Assembly (NCBI RefSeq): GCF_034190915.1
Contig: NW_026947486.1
Coordinates: 79,464,044-79,528,043 of the forward strand
Direction of reading: 5' to 3'
DNA: 64,000 bases
Source: Cavia porcellus
Lineage: Eukaryota > Chordata > Mammalia > Rodentia > Caviidae
Shown here: in pieces, positions 11,291-22,100 of the stretch
Layout: every line of letters starts with the position of its first letter
Numbering within the stretch: the first letter of the stretch is position 1
Position numbers and translations under genes: made by a program
Notes under the pieces: generated by a model
Databases searched by the model: none
The model's input: the letters and a program-made list of their open reading frames with translations, nothing else
Told to the model about the DNA's origin: nothing

Positions 11291-11879
11291 TTTAAAACAC
11301 AGGACAGAAGTAAGAGAAATTGAGAACTTGAAGGGAAAGCAAACTTTGCTCATCTCACTTCTTACTACCTGTCTCCAGCCCTCAAAGCCATGGGCTCTTG
11401 TTATGGAATAAGAGGTTCCAGCCTAATATTCCCAAAACTGTAACTCTTATAATGCTATCTTAAACTTAACACTTTGATGTTATTTACAGTAATGTCATAC
11501 GTACAAACTCAGAGACAAATGGAGGGATGGAAATACCTTTGAACTTCTATTTCCAGGAATACGAATGACTAGATGTCCTGAAAAGTCTTCTGTTATAAAA
11601 TAAGTGCAAACTTTGTAGGTTTATTTTTAATCTTTTTGATGCAACACAACTCAGCTAGAAAAAAAGAGGAAATCTCCAAAAATCAAAAAGTGAACAAGAT
11701 GAGAGTAAGAGTAGTGAGTGTTAATGATTCAATAGCTCTGAGTATTTTTACAGATGCAGGATGTTATTTAAAGAGATGTTAGCAAAAAAAATTTTAGAAT
11801 TTATAAAAGTTATAAATTCTGAAATTCATAAAACAAAATTCCTACACAGGCTTTTTACAAAAAGTAATTCCACACATAA
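11291..11879. other. Unassigned sequence
   Basis: No gene or RNA recognised. The right part is A-rich and may be decayed L1 continuous with the next entry. Confidence 0.4.
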
Positions 11880-12690
11880 ACCCATTGCTGTTAAATATCA
11901 AAACAAACAAAATACTTGAAAGTAGCCCGAGACACGAGCAAGATTATCTAAATGGGAAAAATGATTAAATTGAGAGCAGGTATCTCAACAGCAACAACAA
12001 CAAAAAACTGACAACAGTATAATAATATCCTCAGAGTGGTGAGAGAAAAAATACCTATCAATTTGGAATTGTGCAACTAGCAAAACTGGCAAGAACACGG
12101 CCAAGTGAAAATATTTTCAATAAAAATTAAAATTCATTAACATCATCATTAAAGGAAAGTCTAATGAATATACTTGAGAAAGAAAGAAAATGAAACCAAA
12201 AGGAAGGACTGCAGTTCAAGAAGAAATCGCTTGCATGAAATTTAAAAGATATGTAGTGCAAGTCACACAAGCATTGGCTGTAGTAAAAAATAATAATGAT
12301 GTATAATTGGATAAAGAGGAGTTACAATACAGGACAACAGTAACAAGAAAATGGGATTAGATTGTGTGGAGTTAAAGCATCCTAAAGTTCTTGTTTATTT
12401 CAGAACAGGTATGTCTCTTATTAATAGAGATTTTGTATAGTCTATATGCATGCTGAAAATGTAGCAAAAATGACAAAATAACAAAATGTTTAAAAACTCA
12501 AGTAAAACATATTTGATCGAGCCAAAGGAAACAGAAAAGAGAAATTAAGAAAGGTGGTGGGAAGTAGAACAAATATCATATAATATGATAGTGAAAATAA
12601 GCCCAATATATCTGTGAATACATTAAATGTAAAGTAAGTTCAAAATAGAGATTTTCAGGTCAGATTAAAAATAAATGCAGTCTGATAAGT
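11880..12690 (+). mobile_element. Ancient L1M/HAL1-type ORF1 end and inter-ORF region
   Basis: It contains the L1M-type order GAGAGCAGGTATCTCAACAG, a region like the ORF1 C-terminus (TTGGAATTGTGCAACTAGCAAAACTGG), a GACTGCAGTTCAAGAAGAA block, and ATACATTAAATGTAAAGTA preceding CAGATTAAAAATAAATG. Frames are broken throughout. It abuts a younger L1 at about 12695. Confidence 0.65.
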
Positions 12691-12694
12691 ATAT

Positions 12695-13880
12695 GTAAAG
12701 ATGTTTTGAACAGAATCCCAATTACACAAGAAATAATATCAAGACTCAACAAATGGGATTATATAAAATTATAAAATTTCTCCACAGCAAAGGAAACAAT
12801 CAACAGAGTTACGAGACAACCTACAGAATGGGAAAAAATTGCCAACTACACTTTGGACAGATACTAATATCTAAAATATAAAAAAGTCAAAAAATTAACC
12901 CCCAAAATAAAAGACCCAATTTTAAAAGGGGCAAATGAAATGGATTGGCACTTCTCAGAAGAAGTACAAATGATTAATAAATACATGGAAAAATGTTCAA
13001 CATCTCTAGCCATTAGAAAAATGCAGGGCCAAGGTTTTAGCTCAGTGGCTCAAGCACTTGCCTGATAAATGCAAGGTTGTGAGTTCAATCTCTTGTACCC
13101 AAAAAAAAGAAAAATGCAAATTAAAACAACACTGAGATTTCATCTTATTCCAGAAAGAATGGCTATTATCATCAAGAAATGAAACAACAAACTCTGATCA
13201 AGCTACTGGGGAAAAGAAACCCTTGTATATTGTTGGTAGAAATGTAACCTACTACAACCACTATGGAAATCAGTATGGGGGTCCCTCAAGCTAAACTTAG
13301 AAATTCCACTTGGCTCAGCTATTACCTTACTAGGTATCTTTCTGGAAGAATTAAATACATAATATTACAGTGATACATGAATACCAATAGTTATAGCAGC
13401 ACAATTTATTATAGTAAAATTTTGGAAGAGGTGTGTATGCCCATCGACACATGAATGAATAAAGAATAAAGAAAATGTCGTATTTATGAACAGTGGAATA
13501 CTACTCTGCTATAAAGAAGGATATCCATATCCAGAATGAGTGTTAAAAAAATAATAAAGAAGGATAAATTTGAGTCTTTCGTAGGGAAATAGATGCATCT
13601 TGAAACCATAATGTTAAGTGAAATAATTCAAATATACACTGAAATATCATATGCTTTCTCTTACATGAGAAACTTAAGAGTATAGATAAAGATTAAATAA
13701 ATGATAGATAAAAGGAAACAGGGAAATACATATTTTGCAAATGAGGAAACCAAGAGGTGCAGGGAGAAGTGGGGAAGGGGATATAAAAAACAATGAAATG
13801 CATTAGAACTGTCCATTATTAATGAAATTGCTATATACTGAGAACATGAATTAATAACACAATAGTCTGTGTCTAAGAAG
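12695..13880 (+). mobile_element. 5'-truncated L1, ORF2 C-terminus and 3' UTR (split by an ID)
   Basis: It opens with TTTTGAACAGAATCCCAATT, continues with ACAGCAAAGGAAACAATCAA and the ORF2 end, then the 3' UTR with TTTTGCAAATGAGGAAACC and an AGAACATGAATTAATAAC end. An ID SINE interrupts it at 13026-13107. No frame is open end to end. Confidence 0.85.
13026..13107 (+). mobile_element. ID SINE nested in L1
   Basis: GGGCCAAGGTTTTAGCTCAG (A box) through GTTGTGAGTTCAATCTC (B box) to TGTACCC and an A tail. It is flanked by a perfect 11-bp target duplication AGAAAAATGCA at 13015-13025 and 13108-13118. Confidence 0.93.
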
Positions 13881-13989
13881 ATGGATATATATGTGTGTTT
13901 TTTCTATTTGTCCCAACAAATAGAACTAAAACCCCTGGCTATTATATATATAACAAACAACAAATGACAAAAAGAAGGCAGAGAACCTA

Positions 13990-15555
13990 GGATTTTAAGA
14001 CTCAAGAAATGGCATGATGTAAGTTTCCCTAAGTATTCTTTTTGCCTAATATATTTAATATTTGGAGTTGAAGAAGCTGGCAGTCTAGAAACATTAAAAA
14101 AACCTAACAAAAGACTGCTTTCCCTATGCAAGGCCTAAAAAAAGGGGCAACTTAACAATACAGAAAAGTTTTAACCAGTAATTTATGTAACCAAGCACTA
14201 CAGAAGAAACTAACCCTGTCCCCATTCCTGTGAAGGGGGAACCTAAGCATCTATCCTCTCTCCAGTCTGTAACAAGGTGTCTCAATATCTCCTCCAAGGT
14301 GGCATCAGAGAAGACTGACTAGGAAACCAAGGTTTTCTTTGCTGGTGGATGATAATGACAGCCCCTCTGTGCCAGTAGTAGGAGTAGAGACCACAATGGG
14401 AGCTAGAAATAATAAAGCTGCCCTGGTTGTCCTTCCTGGGATGGTATCAGAGGAAGCGTGGTGGAGAATCAGGTTTTTAACTGCTTAGTGGTAATAAACC
14501 TACCCACACTGGGCATCATTAGGGACCATGTGGTGAGCAGCCACGAAGACAGAACCCCCGCTCCATCCAACAATGACAAGAAGCAACCCCCTCAACAACA
14601 GAGGACAAGTGGGAAATTTCAACTCTTACAACTCACCTGGCAGTAATAAGGCAGTACCCTTCTTCCCTTGCCACAGTGGCAGCAGAGGAAGCCACTTGAA
14701 AGAAAAGGGTTAAATAAGACCCAGAAACCAATAACCTAATACTCAAAATCCCCAGGTTTCAATCCAAAATCATATCTTGCCAAGCATGGTGGCACAAGCC
14801 TGTAATCTGTGCACTTGGGAGGCTGAGGCAGGAGAGTTGCTAGAACTCAAGGCCAACCTGGACTTTATAGTGAGTTCAAGGCCAGACTGCACTACATAGC
14901 AAGATGCAGTTTTTAAAAAGTCATTCCTTATAACAAGAACTGAAAAGCTCTTAAGCTGAATTAAGAACAGAAAATTAAAGCCGTCATTATTTATAATTGT
15001 TCCCATCAGCAATTATGAACACACTTGAAATGAATTATGAACACACTTGAAAAAATAGAATGCCTTAGCAGAAAAACAGAAAATACAAAGAAAATTCAAA
15101 TAGAAAATTGGAACTGAAAAAGAGAATAATAAAAGAAAAATCTATAAATGGGCAAATAGCAGAATGGAGACGAACAAAGTTAAAATATCAGCAAACTGAA
15201 AGATAAAACAATGAAAAATTATTCCATATAAATAAGAAAAAGAGAGCATTTGGTGGGGGAATGGAATAGAGCTTTCTGGGACTATAACAAAAATGTATAT
15301 AGTATTATGTCACTATAATTCCAGAAACAGAGGAGAAAGACTTTAGGACTAAAATGTACTCAAATAAGTAATGTTTAAATCAGATCCAGACTCAAAACTT
15401 CTCAAATTTGGCCTACAGAGTTAAGAAATGAATAGCATCAAACAGGATAAATTCAAGATTCCACACCAAGTCAGAGCATAGCCAAACTTTTGAAAACTGA
15501 TAGTAAAGAAAAAAATCTTGAAAATAGTAAGGAAGAAACAATACTTTATCCACAT
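13990..15555 (+). mobile_element. Ancient L1M 5' UTR and ORF1, first half
   Basis: The 5' UTR has the repeated motif 'GGTGGCATCAGAGAAG' (14300), 'GGTATCAGAGGAAGCG' (14443) and 'GGCAGCAGAGGAAGCC' (14680), typical of L1M 5' ends. ORF1-like blocks follow (GGGACTATAACAAAAATGTA, CCAGAAACAGAGGAGAAAG, AAAACTTCTCAAATTTGG, CCACACCAAGTCAGAGCATAG). The ORF is destroyed. A B1 lies inside at 14777-14915. The element resumes at 16888 after the E insertion. Confidence 0.72.
14777..14915 (+). mobile_element. B1 SINE
   Basis: It runs from GCCAAGCATGGTGGCACAAG through GGGAGGCTGAGGCAGGAG. Two ~28-bp tandem units follow (TCAAGGCCAACCTGG... and TTCAAGGCCAGACTGC...), the internal duplication seen in many rodent B1s, ending in ACATAGCAAG. 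Confidence 0.93.
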
Positions 15556-15565
15556 AGGAAGTATA

Positions 15566-16877
15566 TTTTTTTTAATTTTTTTATTTTTTTATTTAAAGAA
15601 AAGGAAACAAAAAATACATGGAGATAAAAAATATATACTGGACTGGTTTCTTGAGTTCAATTTCAGTATATTTTTATTTAAAGAAAAACAAAACAAAACA
15701 GTAAAAGGGTACAAGTAATACAGAATTTCAAAACATAAACAGTAAGAAATCACTAGTTAATAGATTACGTATTGTCATCTTAGAAATAGTTGATCAAGTT
15801 ACAAAATTAAGCATACAAAGTGGACATTCTAGCAGTGAGACTGCAAACAGTTGTGCTCAATGATTCAACAAAGACTTAGTAATATGCTCATCTATCTTAC
15901 ACACCTAAAGACAATTGCAGTTGTGTCCTTTACAGCACTTTCTTTTCCTCTCTGTTTTACAATAACATTTACACATTTTGGGTTTTATTACTTCCACAGT
16001 TCTTACTATATTTTGGAAGAGTATAAAACCAAATGTGACAAAACAAAGCAGTCAGTCAAAACAAAGGATAGACATAGTACATGATGTAAAACAGAGTACA
16101 AGGTTATCAACAATGGTTATCAACGATGTCTCGTTTCCTTAAAAAGAATTGTCTATCTCATTAGATATTATAAAGTTGAACAAAACAGTAGAGAACAAGA
16201 CCAATAAAACTTAAGCATTGTAAACATTACAGGACTTCCAAAGGAGACAATAGTCAAACCAGAATGGGCATCATAGTGAATCTTATTGCCTTCAAAGTAG
16301 TTGCCTATACCCTCAAAATTGATAATATCAAACAGAACAGAATAAAGTCAGTCAAAACAAGATGGTGAGAGCAATACAGGGCTTCAAATTGAGTTAATAG
16401 GAAATCAAAAATGTTACTATAATATATCCTGCTAATTTAAAATTTTTTCCCTTAATTAAAAAAATAATAATAAAAATAAATAAATTTTTAAAAAGGGGGG
16501 AGATTGGGATAAAAGAGGACACAACAACGTAGTAATACAGGTCAGAACAGAACAATTTAAGCAACATAGTGTTTCACCACAAGATAACCCTACTTAATAG
16601 TAGTTACCCTAGTGTCTCTTTCCTTGAAATATTTGAGTATAACTTCGTATACTATAGCATCAAACTTATCAAGACAGTGTGAAACCATTCAAGAGGATGA
16701 AAGTATTAGAAGGTATTTAGAACCGGCTAACAAAAAACAAACGATGGTTTCTATATTATCTCTTTGCCTATAAAAATTTTTGTTTATACTATCACATATA
16801 ATAAAATCCAATAAGATACAACATGATAAAAGCAATGGAGACAGAAGAACAACAGTTTGATGGGGCTTCAAAACAAG
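15566..16877 (-). mobile_element. Element E, copy 1: tandem-unit body plus L1-type 3' UTR
   Basis: Perfect 10-bp duplications AGGAAGTATA (15556-15565 and 16878-16887) bound the insert. The ancient L1 text on the two sides joins correctly if the insert and one duplication are removed. On the minus strand the 3' ~400 bp resemble the 3' UTR of the twin-primed L1 at 1772-3755 (AAAATGTGTAA block at about 15970), but upstream there is no ORF2. Instead there are degenerate ~150-bp units with recurrent CCTGTATTxCT phrases. It is about 83% identical by eye to copy 2 at 27425-28648. No ORF is convincing. The left end has a partial repeat of the A-rich tail (15566-15665). Confidence 0.7.
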
Positions 16878-16887
16878 AGGAAGTATA

Positions 16888-17325
16888 ATTTTAATGACAA
16901 TGTTTTTCCCATGTAAATCACGCACACCAAAAGGAAGTGTTGTGATATGTCACATACTGAAATAAACTGTCAACCCAGAATACTATATCTAATGAAAATA
17001 CTCTTTATGAATAAAGAAAAAAATCAATACAACCCTAGAGGAAGAATAAGTACAAGAATTTCAGAAACAAAAAATGGAAAGGTATCCAGGTTTATGGATT
17101 AGAAAGAATCAATATTGTTCAAATGTCAATACTACACAAAGCAATGCATAGAATCAATACATTATTTTCAAAACACCAATGATCTGAAAGAAAGCTAAAA
17201 ATATGAATCCTAAAAATTTATTTGGACCCACAAAAAATAGCCAAAGCAAACTTGAGCAAAAAGGACAGATGAGGAGGAGTCATGGTATAGCTCTAGACTC
17301 TAAAACTCTCATGCATTCAAAGACA
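16888..17325 (+). mobile_element. Ancient L1M ORF1 end and ORF2 piece, second half
   Basis: It continues the element interrupted at 15556: AACTGTCAACCCAGAATACT at 16967 is the L1M ORF1 C-terminal block. From about 17090 decayed ORF2 follows (TATTTGGACCCACAAAAAAT; TAGCCAAAGCAAACTTGAG). An ORF2 section is missing between them. Confidence 0.65.
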
Positions 17326-17680
17326 AACCTTTGGGAAGGTGACTGCATCAAGCATAGCTGACCTTCTCTTAGGAGGCAGGGCCTGGTCAGAGATGGATCA
17401 GTAGGTGCGTGATATGAAGAGTGCATATTGTCTTGGCTCGTTCTTTCTTTTGATTCTTGGCCACAGTACTATGAACATCTTTACTCTACCATGCACTTCC
17501 TGCCTTGGAGCCAGCCAATTCTATATGGAATCCTCTAAAATCATGAACCAAAATAAACCTCTCGTCATTTAAGAGTTGTGAGTATCTGGTATTGTGCTTC
17601 AGCAATGAGGAAAATAACTAAGACAGTTTTCAGTACCAGAAAATTGGGGTCATTGCTGTGACAATGCCTGACCATGTAAA
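17326..17680 (+). mobile_element. MaLR-type LTR plus start of internal region
   Basis: It begins near TTTGGGAAGGTGACTGCATC, has CTGCCTTGGAGCCAGCCAA and AACCAAAATAAACCTCTCGT (polyadenylation-type AATAAA) and ends AACTAAGACA near 17625. The next bases (CAGTACCAGAAAATTGGGGTC) look like the start of a MaLR internal sequence, so this would be a 5' LTR remnant and not a solo LTR. Confidence 0.65.
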
Positions 17681-18290
17681 ATATATTACCACTTTGGAAC
17701 TCAGTATGGAGAGTCCTTAAAATAAAAATTCCATTTAACCCTGCTGTATGTCTCATAAGTATCTTCCCAAAAGAGCTAAAGTCACCATACATACATATAC
17801 ATGCAATATATGCATACCCACAATAGCAGTACAATTTCAATGGCTTGCTCATGGAAATAGTCTATATATGTCTAGGGTGAATGGATAAAGAAAATGGGGT
17901 ATAAATAAAACAATGGAGTACCACTTAGCCATAAAGAAGGATAAATTTGAGTCATCTGTAGGAAAATGGATGAAACCTGAGATCACAATATTAAGTGAAA
18001 TAAATTGGTCACAAAACATTAACTATCACATGGCTTCTCTAAAGTGTAAGAGGTTCAAAATGTAAATAATTTTTAAGATAAAATAAAAGAGACATGTTAA
18101 GAAACAGGGAGATAGACTCTGTAGAGATGGAAAAGGAATCTGGGAAAGGAAGGAAGGAGAGAAAGGAGTAATGGGAGTAAAAATGAGGAAGATACGATAT
18201 GGATATTTATCAAACTCAAAATTGAATGGAATCAGTATGTATTGCAAGCATATACCAAGAAAAATGTGTAATCCACCAAGAAAATGTATC
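17672..18290 (+). mobile_element. 5'-truncated L1, ORF2 end and 3' UTR
   Basis: The ORF2 end is shown by GGAACTCAGTATGGAGAGTC, AATGGATAAAGAAAATGGGG and TAAGTGAAATAAATTGG. The 3' UTR has AAACAGGGAGATAGACTCTG and GAAGGAAGGAGAGAAAGGAG. Several stops are present. Confidence 0.8.
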
Positions 18291-18450
18291 TAAAAGTGTG
18301 CCTTCACTTAGTACATTTGTCTTAATGTGATTAATCAAGGTGGAAAACAGTAATACTACTTATTCTACCCCTTTATAGGCTTAGGCTGATGTGTCTGTTC
18401 TTGGTTTTTAATCAAAAAATTATGAACTAAAATTAAAAACTCCTTTCCAA

Positions 18451-19137
18451 GGAAAGGAGCTAAGATGGTGGAATGGTTAAGCACCACAAAAAGAGCCTCT
18501 TGGGGAGTCACTGTCCAGACACTGGAATATAGCAAAAAGAGGAAGACCAGAAAGAGGGCAGTGGGTCCCCATACCTAAGAAGAATCCAAAGTGTGAATTG
18601 AAGCCCACTAAAAGAGTGAAGAGATAAATTTCAGTGAAGAAGGAGGTAGCCAGTGATGCCTTCTCCCTGAGACAGGACTCACTGCACAACAGGAGTGGAC
18701 TGAACCTGCAGACACATGGTAGTGGCTGGGGAACATGGAGGCCTCCATAGAGAAATGCAGCAGGGGAGGGGAACAAGGAATGTGGAGAACAGCAGACATG
18801 AAACACCGTACTGGTTGGTAGTGAGTGCAAAGGGCTAAGTCTTCCTGCACAATTGAGCAGTTGGCCTGGAGCCATGTTGGAGATGAGCTGGTTGAGAACA
18901 GAATTCAGGACCATGACTGGTTCAGTATGGTGACCCAACAGGGCTCATACCCACAGAAGGTATTCAGAAGGTGATGAGCCAAATGTGCCTGGTCTGAGAA
19001 ATTGCAGGCTTGCTGAGATTATCCAGTGCTCCACCAAAACGTACTTCTACCTCGGCTGGGGTAGAGTGGCACAGATCAGGACTCTGTACAGGTTGTCTGC
19101 CACTCAAAGCAGAGACAACCCTAGAAGTGGCCTTTTC

Positions 19138-19198
<61 letters not shown>

Positions 19199-22100
19199 TC
19201 TTAAATTTTTGTTTAATTTTTTTCTCCTTCACTGTTCAATCTTATTTTTATATGAGTGTGAATGTGGTTTCTGGTCTCTTGTGGTTGTGATTTGTTTTTG
19301 GTTTTTTTTTTATCTCTTCCTTCTCTCTTTCTCTTCAGTCTTTTGCACTAGTTTCTGAAATTCTGCATGATCCCACTTTGTCCACCAAACTTTTTTTTTT
19401 CTAATCACTTCCTTCTCTTTCTCCTCTCTATCTTCTCCTTAACTCATTTTATATTTTAACGCCTGAGGCAAAAATTGACACATTAAGGACTTATATACTG
19501 CATTTAATTTTCTGGTATGTTTTAGATTTTGTTATATAACCACAAATCTAGTTCATATGGTTAAAAGTGTTAATTAATGGTTAGTTTAGTTTGTCATTTT
19601 CCAAGCTGTATTTGATTGTATTGGTATGATTATAGCCAAAAGTGACATAATTGTTCTAACAGCTGTTCTTCCTGGTATTCCAAGACTCAGACTGACTAAG
19701 GATCACAGAAAATAGTGTAGCACAATGCTACACTACCAAGGACTAAACAAAATAAACAGCATCTTCTAATCTCCAACAAATTGAAGAGGTAGACTTACAA
19801 CAGACTCAAAACCCAAAAATTACCTATACTTGGAGGATAATTCAGAGAAAGCAGTCATTTTCTAAGAGTTCTAAATACTAGCAAAAAAGCAACCTACCAC
19901 AGGCAATTACAAGCATCACCTCAGGAATTAAACTAAAAAAAGAAAACGAGAAGACACTTAAACAAGATGCAAACCCAGACATCTAGTTCGCCAAAGGCAA
20001 ATCCAGGGAGAAATGAAATGAGGCGAATACAAAGCCACCCACCTTGCCTCCTCTGAAGCAGTAATGACAAAGCAATTGAATGAGGCTCTGGAAAAAAATC
20101 AAATCAGAAACAATGTCTCAGATAACTGCAGAGATGTTGTGCACAATGAAAAACATGATTAGTGACTCTAGAGCAGATACACACAACAAATAGAGGATTT
20201 TAAGAAAATCATGGAAGCCATTAATGTTCAGCATAGGAAAGAAATGGAATGTGTAACGCAGATTCATGCAGATATCCATGAGAATAAAAATTCTATTGAA
20301 AGTATTCACAGACTAGGCCAATGTGTGGAAGGATCTCAGATATAGAAGGCAAGCTTGCAGTTAGTGACCAGAAAAAGAAAGATTTCTCAAAAATAGCAAG
20401 GGACCATGAGAAATCAATCCAGTAGCTGCTAGGTGAGACAAAGAAAAACAATTTAAGATGGATTGGAGTCAAAAAGAAAAAAGCAAAAGATAGTACAAAT
20501 GACATTAAAAATCTTTTCACAGATGTCATAGCAGAAAACTTCCCTGGCAGAAAAAAAATTGACATACAAGTAAATGAGGCATGTAGAACTCCAGCTAGCA
20601 ATAATCAAAAAAACTTTATAGCCGGGCATATCATAGTCAAGATCGCAGAAACTCAACACAAGAATGGAATCTTAAAAACTGTAAGGGAAAAGAAACAAAT
20701 CTCCCATGAAGGAAAGCCCATCAGAAACACAGCTGACTTCTTAGCACAAACCCTCAAGGAGATCTTGGAATAAAGTATTTCAAGTTCTAAAGGAAAGCAA
20801 CCTTCAACCCAGATTAATGTAACCCACAAAACTATCTTTCAAAACTGATGGTAAAATAAGATACTTCCATGACAAAGAACATCTGAAGAAATTTATTACT
20901 ACCAAACCAGGACTGTAAAACGTTTTGAAGGGCATGCTAGAAAGAGATAGCAAGTACTACAACTCCATTAACCCCAACAGAAGGAATTCACCAAACAAAG
21001 CATGCAATTAAACAGAGGGAGTATAAAATGGGGAGCCAACAAAAGGCAAATAACATAACAAGGATAAATCAATACACACTAACTATAATCATCATTGTTA
21101 ATGGTCTCAATACCTCAATCAAAACCTACACAGACTGGTAGGACTGATGAAGAAGAAACATCTGACAATGTGTTGCATATAAGAAACACATTTAATTCAA
21201 AAATTAATTCATAGACTGAAATTCAAAAAATGGAAAACAGTACTCCACACATCAGGGACCAAGAAAAACAAAGGGAGCTACTGTATTTGCAGACAAAGTA
21301 CATTTTAAGCCAAGACTGACTAAGAGAGATTAAGTCCACTACACCATTGTAAAGGGAACATTCCAAGAGGAATAGATAAAAAATTATAAATATAATTGTA
21401 AAATACCACTGCACTCAACTATACAAAACAAATATTAATGAGCTTGAAAAATCAAATAAGTACTAATCAAATTGCATTGGGGTATTTCAAGACTCCAGTC
21501 ACAAAAAGATCAACTAGACAAAAAAAATCAAAAATGAAAAATTAGAACTGAACCAAAAATTTCAAAAAATGTGCTTAAAACAACCTAATGCTGAACCCTC
21601 AAGCTTCTAGTAAAGGAAGAAGAAGTCAAGCCCAAAGCTCATAGAAGAGAGGAAATTATAAAGACCAGAGGATAAATAACGCAAATGACACGAAGAAAAC
21701 AATACAAAGAATTAATGAATCAAAGAGTTGGTTCTTTGAAAGAATAAACAAAATAGACAAACGCCTAGCCAACCTCATCAAGAAAAAGAAAGAAAACCTC
21801 AAATTCATGCAATAAGGAATGAAAAGGGTGAATTTACTACAGATCCTGTAGAAATTCAAAAGATCATCAATACTTACTTTGAAAATCTTTACCACATAGG
21901 CTGGAAAACACAGACAAAATGGATAGATTTCTAGAAATGTTTGACTCACCAAAGCTAGATCAAGAAGATACAAAAATTTTGAATAACCCTATATAACTTA
22001 CTGAAATTGAAAACATAATTAAATACTTACAAACAAAGAAATGCCCAGGCCCTGCTGGATTCACAACTAAATTCTACAAGAATTTAGAGAAGATTTAACA

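Noticed and set aside
15851..16084. 77-residue frame in element E copy 1
   Set aside because: Not kept open in copy 2 at the matching place and on the opposite strand to the element's sense; no domain.
18477..18938. 153-residue minus-strand frame, longest non-repetitive one
   Set aside because: Lies antisense in the 5' UTR of the L1 at 18451. No recognisable domain. L1 5' UTR antisense frames are common by chance.
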